Of a stretch of DNA of 64,000 bases, positions 36,301 through 44,199 are shown piece after piece; positions within the stretch are counted from its first letter, which is position 1; each line of letters begins with the position of its first letter. Origin of the DNA: Polaribacter haliotis. GTDB lineage: Bacteria; Bacteroidota; Bacteroidia; Flavobacteriales; Flavobacteriaceae. Location of the stretch: the NCBI RefSeq assembly GCF_014784055.1, contig NZ_CP061813.1:87501-151500 (forward strand), in the 5' to 3' direction. Both the position numbers and the translations under genes were made by a program. A model generated the notes under the pieces. It was given only the letters and a program-made list of their open reading frames with translations. It had not been told where the DNA came from and did not search any database.

Positions 36301-37445
36301 TTAAAATTTCCATTTCAGATTCTGGCCCAGGTATTCCTGAAAAAGATTTAAAAGACATTTTTAAATTATTCTATCAATCAGATTTAGGAAAAAGTAGAAA
36401 AGGAACCGGAATTGGTTTGGCATTAACAAAAGAGTTAATAAATATTCATCATGGAAAAATAAAGGTAAAATCGTCTTCAAAAGAAGGAACAAAATTTAGT
36501 ATTTCTCTTTCTATGGACGAAAATGTATTTACACCAGAAGAAAAAGTAAGTGTAGATGAAAATAGTTTATTTACTGAATCTTCTGATAAAGACTTCTATC
36601 TTTTAAATAAAGATTTAATTAATAAGAAAATAAAAGAAAGCGATAAGAAATTTACTTTGTTAATTGTTGAAGATAATGTGGAAATGCAAATTTTCTTAAA
36701 AGATATTCTAACAGAAAGTTATAATTTATTTATTGCAGAAAATGGTAAACAAGGAATTGAATTAGCAGAAAAAAATAAGCCAGATTTAATAATTAGCGAT
36801 ATTATGATGCCTGTAATGGATGGGGTAGAAATGAGTAACATTTTAAAGAAGAAGAAATCAACATCTCACATTCCAATAATTTTCTTAACTGCTAAAAATT
36901 CTACTTCTATAAAAATAGAAGGATTAGAATCTGGCGCAATAGAATTCTTAAGAAAACCATTTAATTTTTACGAGCTAACATTAAAAATTCACAATATTTT
37001 AGAATCACAAGAAAAACTAATCTCAAGATTTAAATTAGACTCTATAAGTTCTCAAGAAAAAAATCATGTTCCATCTAAAGATGGTCAATTTTTAGAAAGT
37101 TTAGTAAAAGAATTAGATAAAAATATCGAAAATCCTGATTTTAAATTAGACGAATTGGCAGGGTCGTTAAATATGAGTTATTCCGTAATTTATAGAAAAT
37201 GTATAGATATCACAGGAAAAACATTAGTAGAATTTGTACGATCTAGACGTTTAAAAAAGGCAGCTTTATTAATTGTAGAAAGTGGTTATAATGTTTCTGA
37301 AGCCTCTTATATGGTTGGTTACAAGGATTCTAGGTATTTTACAAAATGCTTTAAAGAAGAATTCGGAAAAACACCAAAAGCCTTTAAAATGGAATCTCAA
37401 AATACAGATTTACAAGATTTTTTAAAGAAAAATAAATTTACTTAA
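33342..37445 (+). CDS. Hybrid two-component system regulator (HTCS)
   Basis: A 1367-residue one-protein signalling system that senses glycan fragments in the periplasm and activates its polysaccharide locus. Signal peptide LKILFSFIFLSMVKLGYSQ; two-component-regulator propeller repeats (for example GFIWIGTDGDGLYKID, SSIWLGTDGEGLNRI); a Y_Y_Y domain (YYYTYMLEGFDKNWILS); one transmembrane helix near residues 787-808. Inside: HisKA with His844 in KMSHEIQTPLTLIL (Gln where Arg is usual), HATPase with NLLSNAFKFTPPEG, a receiver with Asp1153 in ISDIMMPVMDG, and a C-terminal AraC-type helix-turn-helix ending GYKDSRYFTKCFKEEFGKTP. It is divergent from susC. The 45-bp element upstream of both minus-strand units is the likely target. 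Confidence 0.95.
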   Translation: MKFFLKILFSFIFLSMVKLGYSQEPLNFKKLDKVFHGNSKIEEGDLGYLWITSNKGVYKFNGYEYIFNPYDSIFTNFKKSDQEFLVKKDHRKSMWLSSLNGELIKIDTLNRKKSFSNVLTHNKRKIQITAIVPNKNQVWFGSEEGSLYKYNYNNLKLDSITSLPLIKKMGFKITNIKFINDNNFWVSTNNKKIYKYSINENKLEELELPSNLNGSYLRIALDSNKDLWISSDNGNIYKYKTKGKKYREFLLKFNSTSNENSSSVNFNMIISLLYDINGFIWIGTDGDGLYKIDVETDELTLYKNNKNNRFSISNNSITNISQDRNGNLYFLDKTGVINMLAKSNDYIKYYHGLEDNTPMSVLSIFKSSDSSIWLGTDGEGLNRILPNKEKTHYSINEKGKKFFTARYIQSIEENPKGQLWLATYLNGLWVFKDGNFSKVGTPDESGKNNEEVRFLFKDSKNRIWSTSATSFNIFSAENKLLATFDYNANGLRGEYSHGIVENKDGDIFVIVNNGGLFQFNEVEIFKDSYFKHIPFNKTIQENLKKINIRSLILGADNSLWLTLYPGGLFNYNIKENTFKSYENKENLKDLVIVSTIIEGDNKLWLGSTAGVHKYNFKDDIIESFFQSDGLHGDTYNKRSIFKDNNGYVYFGGNHGVNAFLPEKLNKKISDAKLYINYLEILNKPANEIINDQLKNGLENLENLSLTANQSSFSFQFSAIENIANPNYYYTYMLEGFDKNWILSKKDRIATYTNIPSGKYTFKVKAGSTKGVWDIKSSKIDIKIKPYWWNSTLAYFIYTLILLIIVYSIFVWFRLKEKLIKETLHNNQEKEIYAVKMNFFAKMSHEIQTPLTLILGPIADMLQRADSNGNTLLKQRLQIISNNANRLSRIATELMTVRNKELGRLRVYASQNDLIAHLKKISVSFSEQARFKNIDFIQDYPNKKIFTWYDLDKIEHVLYNLLSNAFKFTPPEGTVKIVVEENQKKKTIKISISDSGPGIPEKDLKDIFKLFYQSDLGKSRKGTGIGLALTKELINIHHGKIKVKSSSKEGTKFSISLSMDENVFTPEEKVSVDENSLFTESSDKDFYLLNKDLINKKIKESDKKFTLLIVEDNVEMQIFLKDILTESYNLFIAENGKQGIELAEKNKPDLIISDIMMPVMDGVEMSNILKKKKSTSHIPIIFLTAKNSTSIKIEGLESGAIEFLRKPFNFYELTLKIHNILESQEKLISRFKLDSISSQEKNHVPSKDGQFLESLVKELDKNIENPDFKLDELAGSLNMSYSVIYRKCIDITGKTLVEFVRSRRLKKAALLIVESGYNVSEASYMVGYKDSRYFTKCFKEEFGKTPKAFKMESQNTDLQDFLKKNKFT

Positions 37446-37446
37446 T

Positions 37447-38292
37447 TTAAGTATTATAATTTTTTTTATAATTAGAAGGACTCATTTTTTTAATGCTTTT
37501 AAAATGTCTATTAAAATTAGATATATTTTTAAATCCAGAATTGTAGGCAATTTCTGCCAAGGTAAAATCGGTGTTTGAAACAATTAATTTACTCGCATTT
37601 TCAATTCTTAATTCATTTAAAAAACGGAAATAACTTTTATTTGTCCTTTTTTTAAAATATTTACAAAATGCATTCTTTGTCATTGATGCAACATTTGCTA
37701 TCGCATCTAAAGTAATATCTTCAGTAAAATTACTCATTGTAAAATCAAAAACATCTCGCATTCTTTTACCTTCTACAGCTGTATATTTTTTTTCATAAAT
37801 AAAAGAAGACAAACTCTCGTATTCTAAAGAAGTTACTTTTTTAAGAACTTGTAATAAAGAAATAAAACGGTCTAGTTTAGAAGCCGTTTTCAACTCTAAA
37901 AAAAGTGTTGTAATATTTTTATCAGAAACAATTTTAAAGCCATGTTTAGCTTGTTTAAAAAAACGATTTATTTCATGTAGTTCTTGGAGTTCGAAAAAAT
38001 TTTTCCCAAAAGAATTTTCAGTAAAAAAGAGCGTAACCATATGAGATTCTGCTTTTAAATTTTCTGTGCTTTGGAAAACGTGTGGCAAATTACTACCTAA
38101 AACGAGAATATTACCAGCTTCATAATTGTTTATAGTATCACCAACTATTAAAGTTCCTTCACCTTTTACAATTAAACTTATCTGAATTTCTTCATGCTGG
38201 TGTAATTTATTATAAAAAACAAATTCGATATCCTCTTGAAAAACAAGTGCATCATTCTCTGGTTTCGGAATTTGAAATGGTAAAACTTTCAT
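37447..38292 (-). CDS. AraC-family transcriptional regulator with cupin sensor
   Basis: A 281-residue regulator. The N-terminal cupin-like effector domain contains HQHEEIQISLIVKGEGTLIV and GDTINNYEAGNILVLGSNLPH. The C-terminal pair of helix-turn-helix motifs contains DITLDAIANVASMTKNAFCKYFKKRT and FTLAEIAYNSGFKNISNFNRHFK. It is divergent from the hydroxyproline operon, and tandem 20-bp repeats lie in the 154-bp region between them, so it is the likely local regulator of hydroxyproline catabolism. It converges on the HTCS gene with a single base between the stops and no terminator visible. The effector is unknown; hydroxyproline or its product pyrroline-4-hydroxy-2-carboxylate are candidates by context. 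Confidence 0.88.
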   Translation of the reverse strand: MKVLPFQIPKPENDALVFQEDIEFVFYNKLHQHEEIQISLIVKGEGTLIVGDTINNYEAGNILVLGSNLPHVFQSTENLKAESHMVTLFFTENSFGKNFFELQELHEINRFFKQAKHGFKIVSDKNITTLFLELKTASKLDRFISLLQVLKKVTSLEYESLSSFIYEKKYTAVEGKRMRDVFDFTMSNFTEDITLDAIANVASMTKNAFCKYFKKRTNKSYFRFLNELRIENASKLIVSNTDFTLAEIAYNSGFKNISNFNRHFKSIKKMSPSNYKKNYNT

Positions 38293-38330
38293 GTTGTAAA
38301 TATATGCAAATAATAGCCTATAAAAATAGT

Positions 38331-38371
38331 ATTGTAATCTAATTGGATAATATTGTATCTAATTTGGATAA
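38331..38371 (+). promoter_or_regulatory. Tandem 20-bp direct repeats, probable AraC-type operator
   Basis: ATTGTAATCTAATTGGATAA at 38331-38350 and ATTGTATCTAATTTGGATAA at 38352-38371. Each is 20 bp, they differ only by one shifted A/T, and they start 21 bp apart, that is two helical turns. They end 32 bp upstream of the -7 element of the hydroxyproline operon, the position expected for an activator contacting RNA polymerase. Confidence 0.75.
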
Positions 38372-38403
38372 AAGGAAATTAACTTCTCTTTTCATTTCTA
38401 ATG

Positions 38404-38411
38404 TAAATTTG
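38404..38411 (+). promoter_or_regulatory. -7 promoter element of the hydroxyproline operon
   Basis: TAAATTTG matches TAnnTTTG 35 bp before the start codon. No TTG sits 19 bp upstream, consistent with a promoter that depends on an activator bound to the repeats just upstream. Confidence 0.6.
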
Positions 38412-38446
38412 TAAAAAGAATTTATAAATCACAAACAATAATAATT

Positions 38447-39403
38447 ATGAGTATACAATGGAATGGCGTAATGCCAGCCGTGTTTACATGGCTGAAAGAG
38501 TCAAAATCCGGTGCTCTTGAAATTGATCTTGATATAACACAAAAACAAGCTGCAGATATTTTAAAAACTCAAGGAAAGGGTGGAAGCAGAATGAGCGGAC
38601 TTGTTGGTTCTGGTACTTTAGGTGAAAATAGCTACTTGAGCAACAAGCAGCGTCTTTCTTTACTCAAATCTCTTTCTGAGGTTGCTAAAGAATACAATGT
38701 TCCCTTGATTAGTGGAGCTGCAGCAGAAACTAAAGAAGAACTTGCCAAAATCGTTGAAGGACTTGCAAAAGTTGGAGTTGATACAGTTATGGTTATGCCT
38801 CCAAAAACAAAGACAGTTCCTTCTGAAAAAGAAATGTATGAGTATTATGCACTTTCTGAAGCAACTGCAAAAGATGTAGGTGTAACAATTATGCCTTATA
38901 ACAATCCTGATGCTGCTGGTTATCATGCACTATCAACTAACCTTCTTACAAGACTTTCTGTTCTTCCTAATGTAACTGCTCTTAAAATATCGACTATAGA
39001 TGTTTCTATTATTGAAACATTAATGTTAGAGAATAAAGATTTAAAAGTTTTGGCAGGAGTAGATACAGTAACTGTATATGCAGGACTCGCTGGAGCAAGT
39101 GGAGGAATTACAGGTGTAGGTACTATCTTTCCAAAAGCAAGTGTTACTATGCAGGAGTATGTTGTAAATGGAGAATGGGCTGAGGCAAATAAAATTTCTC
39201 AGGCTTTAAATTCCTTATCTTATCTAGATGCGCAACCATTACTTATGGAATATCTTAAACTTGCTATGGGAATACATCAAAATGATATTGCTGGAGGACT
39301 TCGTACTTTTGGTAAGAAATTAACTCAACAGCAAATAGATGATGTGAATGCAAGATATATTTTAGCAAAAGAAAGACTTGAAGTTTTAGACTTAATAAGT
39401 TGA
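38447..39403 (+). CDS. DapA-family protein, probable pyrroline-4-hydroxy-2-carboxylate deaminase
   Basis: A 318-residue class I (Schiff-base) aldolase-family TIM barrel. Visible landmarks are the N-terminal GVMPAVFTWL, the substrate-loop GLVGSGTLGENSYLS in place of the usual GTTGE, MPYNNPDAAGYH, and the Schiff-base lysine in VTALKISTID. In the hydroxyproline pathway this family deaminates cis-4-hydroxy-D-proline's oxidation product to alpha-ketoglutarate semialdehyde; the role is assigned from the operon. About 18 of its 39 leucine codons are CTT, whereas neighbours overwhelmingly use TTA/TTG, suggesting a different origin. A 204-bp gap with its own TAAATTTG element separates it from the dehydrogenase gene. 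Confidence 0.8.
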   Translation: MSIQWNGVMPAVFTWLKESKSGALEIDLDITQKQAADILKTQGKGGSRMSGLVGSGTLGENSYLSNKQRLSLLKSLSEVAKEYNVPLISGAAAETKEELAKIVEGLAKVGVDTVMVMPPKTKTVPSEKEMYEYYALSEATAKDVGVTIMPYNNPDAAGYHALSTNLLTRLSVLPNVTALKISTIDVSIIETLMLENKDLKVLAGVDTVTVYAGLAGASGGITGVGTIFPKASVTMQEYVVNGEWAEANKISQALNSLSYLDAQPLLMEYLKLAMGIHQNDIAGGLRTFGKKLTQQQIDDVNARYILAKERLEVLDLIS

Positions 39404-39570
39404 TTCTTTCAAATAATCAAAAATGAGAATGCTTCTTTTGTTAAGAAATCATAATGTAGATAGTATAACACATTAATCATAATTCTAAAGATGGTTATGA
39501 GAAAAGGTTTTTCTTTTTAAGTTATTATTGCAAAAATATCTATGATTAAAAAAAGTAGCTTACAAATGAG

Positions 39571-39578
39571 TAAATTTG
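39571..39578 (+). promoter_or_regulatory. -7 promoter element before the aldehyde dehydrogenase gene
   Basis: TAAATTTG matches TAnnTTTG 29 bp upstream of the ATG at 39608. The 204-bp gap has no gene, so this may be a second internal promoter of the operon. Confidence 0.5.
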
Positions 39579-39607
39579 GGAAGAAATCATAAAAAAAATA
39601 ATTAAAA

Positions 39608-41191
39608 ATGATTACAGGAAAAAACTATATAGGAAATACAACAACAGCAAACGGAAATAAAACATTTAAAACATTTAATCCGCAAAAAAATATTGAAAAC
39701 GAATGGACGTTTACAGAAGCAACTTCAGCAGAAGTTAATAAAGCCTGTGAATTGGCGACAGAAGCTTTTAAAACCTATTCTAAAGTTTCTGGAGCAAAAA
39801 AAGCAGAATTTTTAAGAGCAATTGCAACAGAAATCGAAAACTTAGGAGAAGAACTACTAAATGTTTATTGTTTAGAAAGTGGTTTGCCAGCAGGAAGAGC
39901 AGGAGGAGAAAGAGGCAGGACTTTAGGTCAATTACGCGCTTTTGCAAATCATGTAGAAGAAGGAAATTGGGTAGAAGCAACCATAGATACTGCACAACCA
40001 GAGAGAGAGCCAATGCCAAGAGTAGATTTAAGAAAAATGAATGTTTCTTTAGGTCCAGTTGTGGTTTTTGGAGCTTCTAATTTTCCGTTAGCATTTTCTA
40101 CAGCAGGTGGAGATACTGCAGCAGCATTCGCAGCAGGTTGTCCTGTAATTGTAAAATCGCATCCAATGCATGCAGGAACTGGAGAATTAGTTGCTTCAGC
40201 AATTATAAAAGCTGCAGAAAAAACGGGCATGCCAAATGGCGTTTTTTCAAACTTAAATAGCAGTGGAATTGAAGTAGGACAAGAATTAGTGCAAAACCCA
40301 AAGGTAAAAGCAGTAGCATTTACTGGAAGTTTAAAAGGAGGAAGAGCATTGTACGATTTAGCAGGGAAAAGAGACGAACCAATTCCGGTTTTTGCGGAAA
40401 TGGGAAGTATCAATCCTGTTGTTATTCTGCCAAAAGCGTTGGAAAATAGAGCGTCAGACATTGCAAAAACATATGCAGGTTCTATAACTTTAGGAACTGG
40501 GCAATTTTGTACGAATCCAGGTTTAATTTTAGGGATAAAATCAGCAGGATTAACCAATTTTGTAAATACGTTGGCAGAAGAAATTGTTAACATAGAACCT
40601 TCTTGTATGTTGCATCCAAATATTGCAGGTACTTACGAGAAAAACAAAGATAAAGCCTTGTCTCAAAATGGAATTGATGTTTTAGGAGCACATTCAGAAA
40701 ATGTTAAACCAAACTTTGCAAAACAAGTAGTTACCACTGTACAAGGGAAAACATTTTTAGAAAATTCAACATTACATCACGAAGTTTTTGGGCCTTATTC
40801 TTTGGTTGTTCAGTGTAAAGATGAAGCTGAATTAAGAGAAATTACGTCAAAATTAGAAGGACAGTTAACAGGAACTGTAATTTCCGATGATAATGAAATT
40901 AGCAATTATGTAAATTTAATTCACGAATTAGAAAACAGAGTTGGTAGAATTATTTTCAATGGAGTTCCAACAGGAGTAGAGGTTTGTGCTTCTATGTTAC
41001 ATGGTGGCCCATATCCAGCATCTACAGATAGTAGATTTACAGCAGTTGGTGTAGATTCTATAAAACGTTTTGTAAGACCTTTTAGTTTTCAAGATTGGCC
41101 AAATGACTTACTTCCTGCAGAACTTAAAAACAGTAATCCTTTAGGAATTTTAAGAACTGTGGATGGAAAGAAAATAACAGATAAAATTTAA
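39608..41191 (+). CDS. Alpha-ketoglutarate semialdehyde (2,5-dioxovalerate) dehydrogenase
   Basis: A 527-residue NAD(P)-dependent aldehyde dehydrogenase, the final step of hydroxyproline breakdown yielding 2-oxoglutarate. Key blocks are VVVFGASNFPLAFS, the cofactor strand VIVKSHPMHAGTGE, VAFTGSLKGGRAL, FAEMGSINPVVILP with the general-base Glu, and TLGTGQFCTNPGLIL with the catalytic cysteine. The variations AGGDTAAAFAAGCP and the C-terminal RPFSFQDWPNDLLP fit the long (about 525-residue) KGSA dehydrogenase subgroup used for hydroxyproline and sugar-acid pathways. It is followed 3 bp later by a peptidase gene. Confidence 0.9.
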   Translation: MITGKNYIGNTTTANGNKTFKTFNPQKNIENEWTFTEATSAEVNKACELATEAFKTYSKVSGAKKAEFLRAIATEIENLGEELLNVYCLESGLPAGRAGGERGRTLGQLRAFANHVEEGNWVEATIDTAQPEREPMPRVDLRKMNVSLGPVVVFGASNFPLAFSTAGGDTAAAFAAGCPVIVKSHPMHAGTGELVASAIIKAAEKTGMPNGVFSNLNSSGIEVGQELVQNPKVKAVAFTGSLKGGRALYDLAGKRDEPIPVFAEMGSINPVVILPKALENRASDIAKTYAGSITLGTGQFCTNPGLILGIKSAGLTNFVNTLAEEIVNIEPSCMLHPNIAGTYEKNKDKALSQNGIDVLGAHSENVKPNFAKQVVTTVQGKTFLENSTLHHEVFGPYSLVVQCKDEAELREITSKLEGQLTGTVISDDNEISNYVNLIHELENRVGRIIFNGVPTGVEVCASMLHGGPYPASTDSRFTAVGVDSIKRFVRPFSFQDWPNDLLPAELKNSNPLGILRTVDGKKITDKI

Positions 41192-41194
41192 TTT

Positions 41195-42928
41195 ATGAAA
41201 AGCTATAAATTTCTTGGAATTTTTTTATTAATTGGATTTTTATCTTGTAAAAATAATCCTTCAAGTGAATCGTCAAGTGATGCTTTAGCAATGGTAATTG
41301 CAAAGCACGAAACTAAAATAAAACACGAATTCGATCCATACCAATCTTTAGAAAATACGAATAAGTTTTATCAATTAGAAGCAGAAAATGCTCAAAATTT
41401 AATTGATGAATTACAAAACGTTTCAACTAAAGATTTATCTGAAAGTGAAAAGATTTCAAGAGATTTATTACTATTTGTTTTACAAGATAAAATAGATAGA
41501 AATACCTATAAAATGCACTTAAACCCAATGACAAACGAAATTGCTTTTCATTTGAATTTAGGAAACATGGGCAATAAAAAATTAAAAAATAAAGAAGAAG
41601 TTAAAAATTATTTAAAGCAATTAGAAAACTTACCTAAAAAAATTAATTACAATTTAAGTTTGTTAAAAGCTGGAGTAGAAGCTGGAGTTTCACAACCGAA
41701 AGAAGCTTATAGTAATTATACTTTTACGTACGATAAACATATTGTTTCAGACATAACAAAAAGTGAATTTTACAAACCATTTTTAAATTTGCCTTCAAAC
41801 TTATCAGAAGAATTTAAAGATTCTGTTTTAGCTATTGCGAATGTTAGTGTACAGCAGAATGCCATCAATCAATATAAAAAAATAAAAACTTTTTTTGAAG
41901 ACGATTATTTTCCAAATACCAGAAAAGGTTTGGGAGTTGGAACAATTGAAAATGGAAAAGAATTTTATCAAAATAGAATCAATTTTTACACCACAAGTAC
42001 ACAATATACTGCAGACGATATCCATAATATTGGTTTAAAAGAAGTTGCTCGAATCAAAGCAGAAATGCAAAAAACTATCGACGAATTAGGTTTTAAAGGT
42101 TCATTTGCAGATTTTATTCAGTTTTTAAGAACAGACGAACAATTTTATCCAAAAACAGCGAAAGAATTATTAATGTTTGCAAGAGATGTTGCCAAAAGAA
42201 TTGATGCAGAATTGCCAAAATATTTTAAAACATTACCAAGAAAACCTTATGGAGTAGTTCCTGTGCCAGCAGCAATTGCACCTAATTATACTGCAGGAAG
42301 ATATTCAGGAACAAACAGCGAAACAAAAGCAGGTTTTTATTGGGTAAATACTTATAATTTACCAAGTAGAACTTTGTACACAATTCCTGCTTTAACTGCG
42401 CACGAAGCAGTTCCAGGACATCATTTACAAAAATCTTTAAATGACGAATTACCAGAAACGATTCCTGCTTTTAGAAGAAATTTGTACTTATCTGCCTATG
42501 GAGAAGGTTGGGCATTGTATACAGAAACGTTGGCAGATGAAATGGGTATTTACACAACTCCTTATGAGAAATTTGGGAAATATACCTACGAAATGTGGCG
42601 TGCTTGTAGGTTGGTTGTAGATACTGGAATTCACGCAAAAGGTTGGTCTAGACAAGAAGTAATCGATTATATGGCTTCCAATACAGCATTATCAATCCAC
42701 GAAGTTACAACAGAAACAGACAGATATATTACTTGGCCTGGACAGGCGATTTCTTATAAAATTGGCGAGATAAAAATACGTGAGCTAAGAGCAAAAGCAG
42801 AAAAAGAATTACAAGAAAAATTTAATATTAGAGAATTTCACGAAACTATTTTAGGAGAAGGAACTGTAACCTTATCTATTTTAGAAAACCGAGTGAACAA
42901 TTACATAAAGAACACATTAAATGAGTAA
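41195..42928 (+). CDS. DUF885-family metallopeptidase lipoprotein
   Basis: A 577-residue lipoprotein (LIGFLSC, lipobox near residue 19) of the DUF885 family. The zinc-binding helix is TAHEAVPGHHLQKS (HExxPGHH), followed by YGEGWALYTETLADEMG, which contains the downstream glutamate ligand. The conserved GRYSGTNSETKAGFYWVNT and the C-terminal WPGQAISYKIGEIKIRELR blocks are also present. The family is thought to act as peptidases; in this operon it probably releases short peptides in the periplasm. It overlaps the epimerase start by 8 bp, so they are translationally coupled and evidently under the same control. Confidence 0.85.
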   Translation: MKSYKFLGIFLLIGFLSCKNNPSSESSSDALAMVIAKHETKIKHEFDPYQSLENTNKFYQLEAENAQNLIDELQNVSTKDLSESEKISRDLLLFVLQDKIDRNTYKMHLNPMTNEIAFHLNLGNMGNKKLKNKEEVKNYLKQLENLPKKINYNLSLLKAGVEAGVSQPKEAYSNYTFTYDKHIVSDITKSEFYKPFLNLPSNLSEEFKDSVLAIANVSVQQNAINQYKKIKTFFEDDYFPNTRKGLGVGTIENGKEFYQNRINFYTTSTQYTADDIHNIGLKEVARIKAEMQKTIDELGFKGSFADFIQFLRTDEQFYPKTAKELLMFARDVAKRIDAELPKYFKTLPRKPYGVVPVPAAIAPNYTAGRYSGTNSETKAGFYWVNTYNLPSRTLYTIPALTAHEAVPGHHLQKSLNDELPETIPAFRRNLYLSAYGEGWALYTETLADEMGIYTTPYEKFGKYTYEMWRACRLVVDTGIHAKGWSRQEVIDYMASNTALSIHEVTTETDRYITWPGQAISYKIGEIKIRELRAKAEKELQEKFNIREFHETILGEGTVTLSILENRVNNYIKNTLNE

Positions 42929-43931
42929 AAAAACTTTTTTTTGCGTGGATGCACATACGTGTGGAAACCCTGTAAGAGTTGTTGCTGGTGGTGGTCCGAA
43001 TTTGGAGGGCAACAATATGAGTGAAAAGCGTCAGCATTTTTTAAAAGAATACGATTGGATTCGTAAAGGATTAATGTTCGAGCCAAGAGGACATGATATG
43101 ATGAGTGGTTCGATTTTATTTCCACCTCACAATCCAGAAAACGATTTTGCTATTTTATTTATAGAAACTTCAGGTTGTTTGCCAATGTGTGGCCATGGAA
43201 CAATTGGAACCATAACAATTGCGATTGAAGAAGGTTTAATCACACCAAAAATTCCAGGTAAAATTAAAATGGAAGCGCCTGCTGGTTTGGTAGAAATCGA
43301 ATATCAACAAACAGGAGAAAAAGTAGATTGGGTAAAATTAGTTAACGTAAAAAGTTATTTAGCAGCAGAAAATTTAACTGTTGACTGCCCTGAATTAGGG
43401 GAAATCACGTTTGATGTTGCTTATGGTGGAAATTTCTACGCAATTGTAGATCCACAGAAGAATTTCTCTGGAGTTCATAATTTTACTGCTGGAAAAATTG
43501 TACAATATTCTCAAATTGTAAGAGCGAAAATCAACCAGAAATATTCAAATATGTTTATCCATCCAGAAAATGAAACAATAAGAGATGTTTCTCATATGCT
43601 ATGGACTGGAGATCCTATAGACCCAACTTCTTCTGGTAGAAATGCGGTTTTTTATGGAGACAAAGCAATTGATAGGAGTCCTTGTGGAACAGGAACATCA
43701 GCAAGATTGGCACAATTACATGCCAAAGGAAAATTAAAAATTGGAGAGGAATATATTCACGAAAGTTTTATAGGTTCTAAATTTATTGGAAGAGTGGAAG
43801 AGGAGACAATTTTAGATGGAAAACCAGCAATTATACCAAGTATACAAGGTTGGGCAAAAGTGTATGGTTACAATACCATTATTATTGATGATGAAAACGA
43901 CCCATATGCACATGGTTTTCAGGTAATCTAA
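42921..43931 (+). CDS. 4-hydroxyproline epimerase (proline racemase family)
   Basis: A 336-residue cofactor-independent epimerase that converts trans-4-hydroxy-L-proline to cis-4-hydroxy-D-proline. Both catalytic cysteines are present: Cys90 in LPMCGHGTIG and Cys255 in DRSPCGTGTSA. In trans-3-hydroxyproline dehydratases the first of these is replaced, so epimerase/racemase chemistry is supported. Other family signatures are DAHTCGNPVRVV at the N-terminus, EPRGHDMMSG and the closing GWAKVYGYNTIIID. Substrate as hydroxyproline rather than proline is inferred from the DapA/KGSADH/DadA neighbours. It is followed 7 bp later by a small DUF3781 gene. Confidence 0.9.
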   Translation: MSKKTFFCVDAHTCGNPVRVVAGGGPNLEGNNMSEKRQHFLKEYDWIRKGLMFEPRGHDMMSGSILFPPHNPENDFAILFIETSGCLPMCGHGTIGTITIAIEEGLITPKIPGKIKMEAPAGLVEIEYQQTGEKVDWVKLVNVKSYLAAENLTVDCPELGEITFDVAYGGNFYAIVDPQKNFSGVHNFTAGKIVQYSQIVRAKINQKYSNMFIHPENETIRDVSHMLWTGDPIDPTSSGRNAVFYGDKAIDRSPCGTGTSARLAQLHAKGKLKIGEEYIHESFIGSKFIGRVEEETILDGKPAIIPSIQGWAKVYGYNTIIIDDENDPYAHGFQVI

Positions 43932-43938
43932 AAACTGA

Positions 43939-44199
43939 ATGTCTATAAATAAGAAACAAATTTTAGAAAATCATTGCTATACAACACTTGTTTATGAAAG
44001 AATAAATAAGAAGTTGGAAGCCAGTCTTTCAAAAAATGAAAGTGAAAATCTTATTGCGAAAGTTTTAATACAAACATCCATAGAAGATTACCAAAAAAAA
44101 GGAAAGAATTTCTATATAACAAACAAGGAATTCAATATAAAAATTACAATTAATTCGAATACATTTAGAATTATAACTGTAGATAAAGTGATTAAATGA
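43939..44199 (+). CDS. Small DUF3781-type protein within the hydroxyproline operon
   Basis: An 86-residue soluble protein, recognised from memory as DUF3781. It has the ILENHCYTTLVYERINKKL start, a central helix with SLSKNESENLIAKVL, and the most conserved tail KGKNFYITNKEFNIKITI then NSNTFRIITVDKVIK. There is no signal peptide, membrane segment or metal motif. It starts 7 bp after the epimerase stop and its own stop overlaps the dehydrogenase start by 4 bp (ATGA), so it is co-translated with the pathway. I know of no established function. A regulatory or assembly role for the D-hydroxyproline dehydrogenase is only a guess from position. Confidence 0.72.
   Translation: MSINKKQILENHCYTTLVYERINKKLEASLSKNESENLIAKVLIQTSIEDYQKKGKNFYITNKEFNIKITINSNTFRIITVDKVIK

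Noticed and set aside
39949..40593. Minus-strand 214-codon open frame opposite the aldehyde dehydrogenase gene
   Set aside because: Long but antisense to a complete enzyme with all catalytic motifs; its composition mirrors the sense codons.
41195..42928. DUF885 gene as a classical HExxH (gluzincin) protease
   Set aside because: The motif is HExxPGHH with a downstream Glu, which defines the DUF885 family rather than M1/M4-type enzymes.
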